From Artemia franciscana (lineage: Eukaryota; Arthropoda; Branchiopoda; Anostraca; Artemiidae): a stretch of 64,000 nt of DNA. The DNA lies in contig NC_088873.1 of assembly GCF_032884065.1 (NCBI RefSeq), positions 31,654,227 to 31,718,226 on the forward strand. The letters are read 5' to 3'. Position 1 is the stretch's first letter. The number at the start of each line of letters is the position of its first letter. Shown here in pieces: positions 45,711-59,599 of this stretch. The translations under genes were made by a program, and so were the position numbers. The notes under the pieces were generated by a model that saw nothing but the letters and a program-made list of their open reading frames with translations, was not told where the DNA came from and made no database searches.

Positions 45711-46587
45711 ACAACAGATAGGGGAATGCCCTACAGATAGGTAGAGTAGATCCATATGAGGCTTAGACCAAGTAGGACCTTGTCCCAGTGGGGCCCATAA
45801 TAGAAACTGGGAAACCCTCCCCTGGGGGTCATAATTACAGGTGGAGGAGGAAGAAGGTCCCTCAAATGTACACTCAGCAGGGCCAACTGCCGTGTTCACA
45901 CGTCAGATGAGTTACAAACCTTCTCCCAGTAATTGGTTAAATTCCATGGTGAAGCAGAAAACCATCGTGGGAGGATCCTCTATAGGAGGACAACTGCGGC
46001 AGGGCGTAAGATCCAGATTTATGGACAACGGCCTCTGTAAAGGGCTGCCTCGACCCTTTCGGGGTACCTGCAAGACTGGGAAACTTGCGGTCAATTTTTC
46101 CCACTTGAGGACTGGCGCCCCTCGAGGAAATTATAGCCTAGTAAACAACACAGCATTCGTACGGGATTCTGATTATTGGATGATTTTCTGGGCTTGGTTT
46201 GTTTAGTTGGGCGTTTTCGGGCTGAAAAACCTCTTCCTAGCTAATTTATCTACAATGGGCTGCCTCCCCGTAGTAGCATAATATTTGTAGGCATGAATAC
46301 ATAATGAGTCGGAGGTAATAGGCTTGGGACTGTCTCTGCAGGATTTCGATTCTTGTTGATAGAAGAGCATCGCCAAGTGCTGAAAACCATGTTGTGACCA
46401 AGATGGGCCCAGGATTGCACAAAGCCTCCAACTTACTGGAGGTCCCAGGGATTTCTTGCTGTCTGGTTCTAAGCCGGCTTAAGCGCTTCGGTGTAGACTT
46501 GAGAAAATACGTTGGTCCCCATCCTGCACTGGTATCCGGGATCACTGCTTTTCTTGAGGCTAAAATAATTTCAAAGATTTAAAGAAC
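45711..46587 (+). other. 5' UTR of the retrotransposon
   Basis: Higher GC than its surroundings and ends directly at the ORF start. A 121-codon open frame at 45841-46206 includes CKGLPRPFRGTCKTGKLAV. It may be a small ORF or just leader sequence, as no domain is recognised. Leader-like GGGGTACCTGCAAGACTGGG at about 46060. Confidence 0.5.
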
Positions 46588-48036
46588 ATGAAAATTGAAA
46601 CTTGGAATGTTACGACGTTAAAAAATGACTATCGCATCGACATTTTGACTGACGAATTCAGACGGTTTGAACTGGATTTATTAGGAGTTTCGGAAACTCA
46701 TATCCCAGGGGTAGGAAGCATGAAATTAGGTGACATAGAATTTGTTTACTCAGGCAGGAAGGATAGGGTACATAGACAGGGAGTAGGGCTCGTGATGAAT
46801 AAGGAAGCTGCTAAGTCTTGTTTAGGCTGGGAAGGTATTAATAATAGAATACTAATTGCTCATTTTATGACTAAAAAGTTTAGGGTATCAGTTATAGTAG
46901 CATATGCCCCCATTGAACCAACTGATGGAGATACTAGTGACTCAGATAAATTTTACTTACAGTTACAGGAGCAAACAGACAGGGTAGCGGGTAGAAATAT
47001 GGTGTTTTTGCTAGGAGATTTTAATGCTCAGGTCGGTAGAAATAGGGATAGATGGTATCCAAGCCTAGGTAAATTTGATGTAGGAAAAGAAAACAGTAAT
47101 GGCTATAGGCTTTTGCAATTTTGTAGGTATAACAACCTAGTTATAACCAATACGGTGTTTGGTCACAAAATGGCCCATAAGTTGACATGGTATTCACGTG
47201 ATGGTAAGACAGCAAACCTTATTGATTATGTTATTGTAAACAGAAGACTAGCAGGATCAATACAAGATACTAGGGTGTATAGGAGTGCCGGTATTGATGT
47301 TAAAAGTAAAGATCACCATCTAGTAGTGTCTAAGGTTAATTTAAAGCTGAAATTTCGAAAGGGTAACTCCCTCCCGGAAAGTTATGATGTTGGTAGACTT
47401 CAGGATGAAAATTTGAGAAAAAAATTCCAGGAACAGTTGAGTACTAAACTTGAGGGTTTAAAATTTGACAATGTGGAAGATGGATGGAATAATTTCAGAA
47501 AAACAATTTGTGAAGTTGCTGATGATGTCCTAGGGAAGAGTGCTAAGACTGCAACTAGGAATATTAGTGAAAAAGCTTTAGGTTTAATAAAGAGTAGAAG
47601 GGGTTTGTATAAGAATTACCTGAGTGATAGGTCGTATGAAAACAAAAGGAATGTAAAGAAATTGGAGAAAGCATTAAAATATGAACTAAGGAGATGTGAA
47701 GTGGAGGCGATGGATAAAATTGCTGAGGATCTGGAATATGCGGCTAGACGACACAATAGTAAAATATTTTACTGGCATGTTAATAAATTGAAAGGGAGTA
47801 GCCAATCCGGACTAGTCCCAGTTAAAGATAGAAATGGGGCCACAATTAGTGATAAGGAAAAAGTTAAAGAAAGGTGGGTGGAACATTTTGAGAATGTGCT
47901 AAACCGAGATACAGTTGCAGGAAAAGATATAGATGAAAATGAAAAAGTTTGTGATACCTTGGACGTGAAGGAAGATTTGTTTAGTGAGGAAGAATTAGCG
48001 ACAGTACTAAAAGGATTAAAAGGCCCCAGGTGCTGA
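46588..48036 (+). pseudogene. Retrotransposon ORF, endonuclease and linker part
   Basis: 482 codons from ATG. The endonuclease domain takes up residues 1-255: TWNVTTL (Asn7), GVSETHIPG (Glu36), IVAYAPIEPT, FLLGDFNAQVG (Asp144, Asn146), IDYVIVNRR (Asp213) and SKDHHLVVS (Asp242, His243). All catalytic motifs are intact. A charged linker (about 255-440) follows, then the start of the RT domain (VKDRNGATISDKEKVKERWV). The frame is lost at about 48025, inside the motif that normally reads KAPGADS: one base is missing or added, and the next frame continues APGADSM. Confidence 0.85.
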
Positions 48037-48226
48037 TAGTATGATTAATGAGTTTCTTAAATATGGTGGCTCTGAGCTTAGGAATAAGCTACTGAAGATT
48101 ATGAACATGATTTTTGAAAAAGGGGAAGTACCCAATGATTTTAGGAAAACCTTTATTAAACCACTGTATAAGAAAGGTGACAAGAGTGAGTGTCGTAATT
48201 ATCGGACATTAGTCTGGTCTCTGTAG
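48023..48226 (+). pseudogene. Retrotransposon ORF, RT finger segment in a shifted frame
   Basis: Continues the protein from APGADSMINEFLKYGG to FIKPLYKKGDKSECRNYR. A single missing base near 48205 (CGGACATT where CGGGACATT-like sequence is expected) breaks the frame again. The following frame resumes ISLVSVGSKLLSN. Confidence 0.8.
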
Positions 48227-49503
48227 GTAGCAAATTACTGAGTAATATGATACTTTTTAGACTGAGACATGGTGTAGACAAAGTTTTAAGGGAAGAACAA
48301 TGCGGTTTTAGAAAAGGTAGAGGATGTGTCGACCATGTTTTCACTCTTAGGTTAATAATTGAGAAGTCCCTTCGTTGTCAAACACCTTTGGTCCTTAGTT
48401 TTATCGATTATGAGCAAGCTTTCGATTCTGTTGATAGAACAGCGTTAACAAAGGTCTTATGGTTATATGGTATACCAGAAAAATACATTAAAGTGATTTG
48501 GGCTATGTACGAGAATAATAATGCTGCGGTTAAGGTAGGAAATGAGGTTAGCAACTGGTTTTGTATTAAATCAGGAGTTAAGCAGGGTTGTGTTTTATCT
48601 CCCTTTATATGGATCATTTTGATGGACTTCGTCTTAAGGAGCACTGGAAAGGCAATTACAGACCATGGAATCAAATGGGGAGGAAGAACTCTCCTGGACT
48701 TAGATTATGCTGATGATTTAAGCATATTAGATGAAAGTGATAGCAAAATGAATGAATTTTTAGAGGTTTTACGAGTTCAGGGTGATAAAATACGCTTGAA
48801 AATTAATGTTAAGAAGACTAAGTCACTAAGGCTAGGAATAAGTGAAGATGAACATGTGACATTAGGTAACAAAAAGATTGATCAGGTTGGGAGCTTCAGT
48901 TACCTTGGTAGTATTATTAGTAAAGAGGGTGGGAGCAGTGAAGATATTAAAAGTAGAATAGCTAAAGCTCAGGGTGTTTTTTCACAGTTAAAAAAAGTTT
49001 GGAAAAATAGAAAGATAAGTCTACAAACCAAGATTAGAATATTGGAAGCTACAGTGATGACAGTGGTCAAATATGGCTCTGAAGCATGGGCACTCCGAAA
49101 AGCAAATGAAAATTTACTAGATGTTTTCCAGAGAAATTGCCTACGGATTGTTCTGGGTACCCGGCTGACTGACGGTATTTCAAACAGTAGGTTGTACGAA
49201 AAGTGTGGTTCAATCCCGCTTTCTGGGGCTATAATGAAAGAAAGGTTGAGATGGCTAGGCCACGTTCTACGGATGAAGGATGACAGATTACCGAAGATTG
49301 TCCTTTTTGGCCAACCGTCTGGGGCTACACGGAAAGCAGTTTGTCCTTGTCTGGGTTGGGAGGATGTCATAAATTAAGATTTAAAGGAAATGGGAACTTC
49401 CTGGGAGGGTGTAAAGAGGGAGGCTTTAAATAGATTAGGTTGGAGGAGGAGCGTGCGTAGCTGTGTTGGCCTCACGTGGCTTGGTGCTGCAGTGAGTTAT
49501 TAG
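48207..49503 (+). pseudogene. Retrotransposon ORF, RT catalytic part and C terminus
   Basis: The RT palm is intact: FRKGRGCVDHVF, LSFIDYEQAFDSVDR (catalytic Asp), GVKQGCVLSPFIW and LDLDYADDLSILDES with the YADD box unbroken. The thumb and C-terminal region run SFSYLGSIISKEGGSSEDIK to RLRWLGHVLRMKDDRLPK. A TAA at 49375 replaces a sense codon. The same frame continues DLKEMGTSWEGVKREALNRL and stops at 49503. Only three lesions break the protein, so decay is recent. No separate RNase H domain was seen. Confidence 0.85.
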
Positions 49504-49519
49504 TAGTAGTAGAAGTAGT
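49501..49519 (+). repeat. (TAG)n-like 3' tail
   Basis: TAGTAGTAGTAGAAGTAGT between the ORF stop and the right target-site duplication. Essentially no 3' UTR. Confidence 0.7.
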
Positions 49520-49533
49520 ATTCCTACTTTTTT
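49520..49533 (+). repeat. Target-site duplication, right copy
   Basis: ATTCCTACTTTTTT, identical to 43837-43850. The palindrome arm resumes here. Confidence 0.7.
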
Positions 49534-50555
49534 ACTTTTTTCTACTTTTTCCATTTTTCATATTCTGTTTTCCAGTGTTTTTTTCTGTGTTCAGCTATTT
49601 TTGCTAGTAGAAGTAGAACCTGCTGTTTTAAGCCGAAGTAACCTCTCCTGCGTTTAAAACAGAGTTTGGAGAAAAACTAGAGAAAAATATGGGTAATAAA
49701 AAGAATCTTCGAAATGATCTTCTAAAGAAACGATAAAGTGAATCATTGTCATTTAATTTTAAATATGGGTTCGATAACTGGCTAATTAACTCGTTTCCAC
49801 AATGATGCTTACGTAATGCCTCACTGAGTTCAATACCTAACTTGAGCTGTCATTGTCTAGCTTTCTTCAAACAATTAATAACAAAGGAATAATCAGGTGT
49901 GCGTGTAAATCAATGAGGCCGAAGTAACCTGTCCTGGGCTTTAAACTGAGTTTTAAAAAAACTAAAGAAAAATATGGGGAATAAAACGGGATCCTCATAA
50001 ATACCTTCCAAAGAAACTATAAGGTGAATCATTGTCATACAGGTTTAAATATGGGATGGATAACTGGGTAGTGAACTCATTTGCGCAATGATGCATATGT
50101 AAAGCCTCACTTACTTCCATACCTAACTAAAGCTGTTGTTGTCTAGTTCACGTCAAACAATTAATAACAAAGGAATAAACCAGGTGTGCGTAATAGATTA
50201 ATAATCAATAATACTTGCTGGTTCCTAGGTCCCATTGGGATTGGTTGCTAGGGCTTTACATTAGCAAACAATTAACTATGATGTAACACCCACGTGTACG
50301 CAAGATCTCATCTTCATTTACATCCAAGGGTTCCTCTCTTGACAAGCGGCCCGTAAGATCTGTCAAAAAAGTGTCATTGACACTCAAAATTACGTCATCC
50401 TCAGTAAATTAGTAGAGGTAGTCTAAACCACTAGCTATTATGTAACAGCCAAGTGTGCACAATAGATCAATAATTAATAATGCTTGTTGGTCGCTTTGAC
50501 GCTCTGATCGGATCCAGAGGGCCCCCACTACTAATCTGAATATACTGTCAAAATT
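49520..50555 (-). repeat. Right arm of the giant palindrome, outer part
   Basis: Reverse complement of about 37680-38270, for example CTAGAGAAAAATATGGG (49677) against the mirror at about 38240. The outer piece also has an internal direct duplication of ~290 bp not matched in the left arm: GAATCATTGTCATTTAATTT at 49740 and a similar segment at 50027. It ends near CGGATCCAGAGGGCCC (50508), mirroring 37690-37720. Confidence 0.78.
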
Positions 50556-50559
50556 TCTG

Positions 50560-52360
50560 ATGAACATTATTTTGTTCGGTAAATCCTTATTAATACATCT
50601 ACTGTGCTTTTGGAAATTCTGTGCTACTTTTAGTCTTGTATGTGGCTAAAACCATCACAACCTTCAAAATGGGATTTTCTGATCTATAAATAGAAAAATT
50701 CAAATGATACCATTTAAAGTTGCTAAAAACAAAGTTCCTAGTAGCATTAGCCCCCCCCCCCCAAAAAAAAAGAAATTTTATGGCGGGGCTCCATACCCAT
50801 CTTGCCTTTCCTATCTATGTGTAGATAGGGAAGGGAATGTAATATTTTATGCTACATTGAGAGGCATTTGAACTAATTGCTACTCCAATACTGCCACCAT
50901 GTAGTATTATTTCTTCTACAACTGGTAAGCATAAAACATAGCTTTTTTGTACTTTTAAGTCGATCAACTTTCCAGAATTTAAAATTTTTGGAAATTCGTC
51001 CTCTTTGGGCAAAGTCGCTGTTTGGTGTTATAAAATGGCAGAAAACAACACTTTCCCATGGCACAATTTTCATTGTCACTTCAAAAGGAACTTTTAACTT
51101 ACGTTCGAATAAGCTGTCTCTCAATTTCCAAGGACCTCTGATTTGATACGATCATGCCTGGAAAAAAATCAGATAAACCTGTATTCATTGTCTATCTTCT
51201 GGAAAGAGTTGTAAAATTCCGCATTTTGTAGGGTTGCAGCTTCAAACCTGTGCGGTAGGTTCTCTGATACGATGAATCTAACAAAGCGACTTTTCGCTCA
51301 GATTTTTTGCTTTGACGATCAGCCCTGAGAATAAAATGAACACAAATAAACATACATCCACAATCTTTCTTCTGGAGAAAAAAATATTCCTCATTTTGTT
51401 GACTGGAGCTTGAAACCTCTACGGTAGGGTTCTTTGATATGATGAATCTAACAAAGCGAGTTTTAGCAAGATCGCTTGCTTTTTGAGGAGTGTTCCGCTT
51501 TTTTTTCAAAAATCAGGCAAATTTTCTCAGATTTTTAGCTATTGGTAAGTAAAAATAAACTACATAAATTGTATATATATAAAATCAGCACAAAAAGCCA
51601 ATTCTTTATGTGCCAGTTCTCATTCAAGCTCCGTTTTTAGTATTGACGAATAATGACCCTAGTCGCCTCTTACTTGCAGTTCGTTATAATTGACAATTTG
51701 ATCAGATTTTCTTATGATAAACAATTTTTTTGAGCTCATTCATTTTATTCAGTGGAATTCGACTATCGAAAAATAGAACGTCAATTTGACAGCTGAGCAG
51801 TAAGCTTAAATTTAGTTTTTCTTTCGCTATTCTATAGTTTTTTTTCAAAGATTTAAGGGATTTTAGTTCAAGGGGAAAATTGTCCTGTTATGAAAGAAGT
51901 ATATTCTACATGCAAAAGGTGGTATCTATGCAGGCAGGGTATTTTTATCCCTTAGGAATGTGAAGCTTTTGTCAAAAACTCACTTTAGGGACTTCTGAGA
52001 TCTTAGAAATCTGTTGACCGAGGAAAGATAAATGAAACTTCCCAGAATGAAATCGGAGCCTAAGATATCCCCTTGGAAACTGTTTTTAAGTTCCCATCTC
52101 TACTCCTTCTGTAGCCTATTCTATGGCTTTGGAAATTGCATAAAGACTAGTCTGCACCTGTTGTAGGCTTGCGAAATAGCAACTCTTTCCATAATTTTGG
52201 TTTGAGTCTGGTTTTCTTTCAATCTAGGGTTTAAGCATAATGGAGTGATATTAAATGCATAACGATACACAATAATTAAACATATTATAGATTAAATGGG
52301 CAATCACTTTCCCCAGAATGATCTGAACAGATGAATTGATCCCTCTCCACTATATTTATC
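50560..52360. other. No gene recognised; tandem ~169 bp duplication at 51120-51510
   Basis: AAACCTGTGCGGTAGG (51245) and AAACCTCTACGGTAGG (51414) mark two diverged copies, each with 'ATGATGAATCTAACAAAGCG'. A weaker third piece lies at about 51120. A C-run at 50750-50762 is followed by an A-run. The - strand open frame over the duplication is repeat-derived. Confidence 0.5.
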
Positions 52361-52366
52361 CTAAAC

Positions 52367-52489
52367 CTAGCTGTTAAGACAACCTAGTTGGTGGGGGCGC
52401 TTCGCGCCCCACCCCCAAGCCTCCCCGCACGCGTAAGTCGTTACACGCCATTGTAGTTGTGTCCCTGTGTCCCACCTGTGAATATAGAA

Positions 52490-52491
<2 letters not shown>
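52367..52491 (-). mobile_element. Helitron 3' fragment lacking the outer hairpin
   Basis: On the - strand the element ends at CTAG (52367-52370) as usual. Between CTAGCTGTT and CCTAGTTGG, however, only a few bases (AAGACAA) replace the GGGGTGGCGC palindrome present in other copies. The inner palindrome is intact. This is the left edge of the second Helitron cluster. Confidence 0.65.

Positions 52492-52567
<76 letters not shown>
52492..52567. repeat. (TA)n microsatellite
   Basis: Pure TA repeats between two oppositely oriented Helitron pieces. Confidence 0.95.
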
Positions 52568-52573
<6 letters not shown>

Positions 52574-52602
52574 GTTGTCTGTCTGTCTGTCTGTGGGTCA
52601 GG

Positions 52603-52674
52603 TGACGTCATGTTTCTGTGTCGACTGACGTCATGAAATTAGTTGTCGTCATTTTTGCTATGACGGTGACGTCA
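52603..52674 (+). promoter_or_regulatory. Three TGACGTCA (CRE/ATF-type) palindromes
   Basis: Perfect TGACGTCA at 52603-52610, 52626-52633 and 52667-52674. The second overlaps the A of the ORF's ATG. TGACGTCA is the consensus full site for CREB/ATF-type bZIP factors. Equivalent pairs occur at about 43-76, 2245-2275, 3765-3800 and 55560-55635. A regulatory role is inference. Confidence 0.5.
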
Positions 52675-53004
52675 TTAATGGTATTTAAGACATTTGTTCA
52701 CGGAAAAATGTTTAATTGTAAAATGACTGAAGAACCTACAATGGCAACAGCCGAGGAAGCTGCTCAAAGAGTTTATGCCAAAAAACTTGCTGCTGATAGA
52801 GAAAGTAAGAAAAGAAAGCGTTCCGAGGAATCACAAGAACAGCAAGAAAACAGGCTTGCGGCTAAAGAACGCAAAACCGCGCAGTTAGATGAAAATCCAC
52901 CTGGACAGCGAGAGTCAAAACATATCAAAACTGAAAATGATAGCGATGATGATTGGGTTTGGGATTTTGACTTGGATAAGGTCATCAATGCCTACCAGAT
53001 TTAA
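52633..53004 (+). CDS. Helitron-borne small protein with STPR-like 23-residue repeat
   Basis: 123 residues. The N-terminal ~25 residues are hydrophobic ([18 protein letters not shown]), and a charged helix-prone region follows. [20 protein letters not shown] repeats 23 residues later as LAAKERK, matching the 23-residue period of STPR (score and three peptide repeat) domains, which bind AT-rich DNA in the silkworm factor FMBP-1. Similar repeats precede the Rep domain in arthropod Helitron proteins, so this may be the N-terminal remnant of one. The C terminus is very acidic ([14 protein letters not shown]) and ends in a normal stop. I chose the ATG at 52633; an upstream GTG in frame is less likely. 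A deleted copy is at 73-271 and a (TA)n-truncated one at 55326-55603. Confidence 0.55.
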   Translation: MKLVVVIFAMTVTSLMVFKTFVHGKMFNCKMTEEPTMATAEEAAQRVYAKKLAADRESKKRKRSEESQEQQENRLAAKERKTAQLDENPPGQRESKHIKTENDSDDDWVWDFDLDKVINAYQI

Positions 53005-53129
53005 GTTAAAAAAACAAAGGTTCGTCGATATGTACTTCATAGTGACGCTGAAAAATAAAGAAGAAAAAGAAAACTGAAAAAAGAAAAAAGGTAAAAAACT
53101 AAAAAAAAAAACTAAAAAGAAAAAACACT

Positions 53130-53510
53130 CAAAGAGAAATTACAGACCGGGACAAAAATGACGACCGAGACAGAGGGAATATAAGTGACGACCGGGAACC
53201 TCAAAGAGAAATTACAAACTGGGACACCCGGACACAAATCACGACCGGGACACAGGGAATATAAATGACGACCGGGACACAGGGACACAACTACAACGGG
53301 GACGCCGGGGGCACAGGCGGGATATATAAATGACGACCGGGACACAGGGATTGTTCGAATAGAAATTACAGACCGGGACACCGGGACACAAATGACGACC
53401 GGGACACCGGGACACAGGGAATATAAATGACGACCGGGACACTCAAAGAGAAATTTCAAACTGGGACACCGGGACACAGGGAACATAAATGACGACCGGG
53501 ACACAGGGAC
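53130..53510 (+). repeat. 26-27 nt Helitron minisatellite
   Basis: Same three-subunit structure as 395-770. Open frames on the - strand are repeat artefacts. Confidence 0.85.
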
Positions 53511-53843
53511 ACATCATTAGAATAATGAGGTATAGATCTGAATACGGATTGTTTTTCCTATGGACAATTATATGTTGCATGTTCAAGAGTCAGTAAACCT
53601 GACAATCTATTTATATGCACAGACAATGGGACAGCGAAGAATGTTGTATATTCGCATGTTTTACGTAGTTAAAAACATATATTTATATCTATCTCTATTC
53701 ACAGGTGGGACACAGGGACACAACTACAATGGCGCGTAACTAATATGGCGCGTAACGACTTACGCGCGCGGGGGGCTTGGGGGGGCGCGAAGAGCCCCTT
53801 CAACTAGGTGTTGGGGTGGCGCGAAGCGCCACCCCAACAGCTA

Positions 53844-55325
<1,482 letters not shown>

Positions 55326-55328
<3 letters not shown>

Positions 55329-55603
55329 CTTTCTCTATCAGCCGCAAGCATGTTTTCTTGCAGTTCTTGTGATTCCTCGGCACGCTTTCTTTTCTTACTT
55401 TCTCTATCAGCCGCGAGTTTTTTGGCATAGACTCTTTGAGCAGCTTCCTCGGCTGTTGCCATTGTAGGTTCTTCAGTCATTTTACAATTAAACATTTTTC
55501 CGTCCACAATCTCCTTACAATTAAGAATTTTTCTTTGAACGATTTTCTTAAATACCTTTAATGACGTCATCGTAATAACAAACATGACGACAACTAACTT
55601 CAT
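55326..55603 (-). pseudogene. Truncated Helitron STPR-like ORF
   Basis: Reads [20 protein letters not shown], a 10-residue insertion relative to the 52633 copy (region [11 protein letters not shown]), then [19 protein letters not shown] and a second unit [18 protein letters not shown]. After that only Tyr-Ile repeats from the TA tract follow. The 23-residue spacing of LAADRES is exact here too, supporting the repeat. Confidence 0.55.
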
Positions 55604-55674
55604 GACGACATGACGACATGACGTGACGTCACTCGACAGACATAACCCACAAACAACTTATTTATATATATATA
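55326..55674 (-). mobile_element. Helitron 5' part, minus strand, truncated by (TA)n
   Basis: Carries the 5' end (TTTGTGGGTTATGTCTGTCG and TGACGTCA sites) and the first two-thirds of the ORF, then breaks into (TA)n inside the second STPR-like unit. Confidence 0.65.
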
Positions 55675-58003
<2,329 letters not shown>

Positions 58004-58004
58004 A

Positions 58005-59590
58005 TATATTCCCGTGTCCCACCCGCCGCATATATTCTGGTTTCTGCCCCCCTCCTTAGAAAATTTTGTGAGGACACTATTGGTTATGGGCCACGTTCAT
58101 CAACCTGTTTTTGTAATCTTACATATTCAAGCGATATCGCTTAAAACCTAGACTAACGAGGTCAACATAATCTCTAACCCGGTTAGGATTAACCTATTTA
58201 GATTATATCGATATGGGTGTTTGTGATACAAAAGTAAATAACAAGCGCTGTCAGAAAAACAAATAATTCCATTCAAAAGTAAACAATGTCATTAGCCTGG
58301 ATGTAGATCAAGATGAAATTGCTGAAGAAAACAGACGCTGGAAACTTTTTAAGGGGACTAATTTTCATGCTTTGAACTTTCCCCTAGCTTTTATCACTAA
58401 TAAAGATATTTTTTAAGGTGACAAGGTGTTCGGCCTACTTCATGTAGATAAACAAAAATTTCAAGTCATTATTTTTGGTAGCATTGTTAAGATTTGGAAG
58501 TTGAAAAAAGAAAAATGAAATGAAGTAGGTAGGGATTAACATAGGCCTGGAGTAGCTTAGTAAAAGTAAGGTTCTGACAGTGTCGGTGTTGAACAAATAA
58601 GTTCTTTTCTGGTGGAAGTAAAGACCAAAATTAAAATTTAACATGAACAAAATTGTCACGTTTCACTCCTTGCGACATGCATATCATCTATAAAACATGC
58701 ACGTGCGCATGATTTTTTCTTCGAGGGTGGGGAGGGATTGTAAAACTAAAGAGTTAGGTACTTATGTCGTATAGCCACCCCACTCAAGTTGGTCTGACAG
58801 AACCGTTTTCTTTTATGTATTTCAGTATGTATTCGTTGATAATCAGCCTAGCGCGAGAGCGTATATACACTACAATGTAGGTATATTTTAATTAAATATT
58901 TTAGCTAGTATGTTGGTTAGGTTCGCTTAGAAACTATGCCGTATATTGAGATAAAAGAGGGGTTGATTTACATAATTCTCTGTTGCAGTTTTCATAATTG
59001 AGTAACTAAAATACTTTATTTCCATCAGATTTGGACATATTTCACTAGGATTAACCTAACTTCGCTCAGATGAGAAAATTGAGAGTGATGGCTATAACAT
59101 TTAAGTACCAAGATTTACTTAATATTTCAAATAAGTGCCTGGATTCCTTGAAAATTTAGGACTTAGGGAGTGAGTACCTTTCCCTGCGCAGGTCCCTGTG
59201 ACGAAAGAAGCAAAAAAGCTGACTGGTGATATGAATATCCTTATATGATTATCGAAAACTGGCACTTTGCTAAAACATAGCATCTGAACAAAAAAAAAAA
59301 AAACAAAAAAACAAACAGAATGATGATTAGGGGCCAAAATACCAGAGAATATGCACCAGAATATAGCGGACTAATCCGTATTGCTATCAATGGTCTTTCT
59401 ACAGCCGTGATATAGATAACTTTTAGCATAAAATCTGAATTTTCTTTTGTTTAAATCTTTCGGTAACCAAAAAGATTTTGAGCAGCATACAAAAACTGAC
59501 CAACTGATTTATAATGTTTAGTAGTGATCTTATCAGGCGTAACGTCAATACCTTGTAATTTAAATTTTAATAAGAAACAACGCTATGGCG
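58005..59590. other. No firm gene; one unidentified open stretch at 58274-58413
   Basis: A + strand frame reads NVISLDVDQDEIAEENRRW then KLFKGTNFHALNFPLAF and stops at 58413. It has a protein-like composition but no recognised family and no clear acceptor. Otherwise AT-rich, with nothing recognised. Confidence 0.3.
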
Positions 59591-59599
59591 TTGCCAATA

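Larger units (their letters stand above)
43851..49519 (+). mobile_element. Non-LTR retrotransposon with a tandem 5' array
   Basis: Insertion into the right palindrome arm, proved by arm homology on both sides and a 14 bp duplication. In order: thirteen 123 bp units, two to three ~134 bp units, a 5' UTR, one long ORF (endonuclease plus RT, two frameshifts and one premature stop) and a (TAG)n-like 3' tail (49501-49519). Compared with the other two LINEs in the window it is young. Confidence 0.82.

Noticed and set aside
48408-49370. - strand open frames over the better-preserved LINE
   Set aside because: Shadows of the RT coding strand, which carries all recognised motifs.
51192-51509. 105-codon - strand frame
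   Set aside because: Covers the two-copy ~169 bp duplication, with no domain. Probably open by chance.
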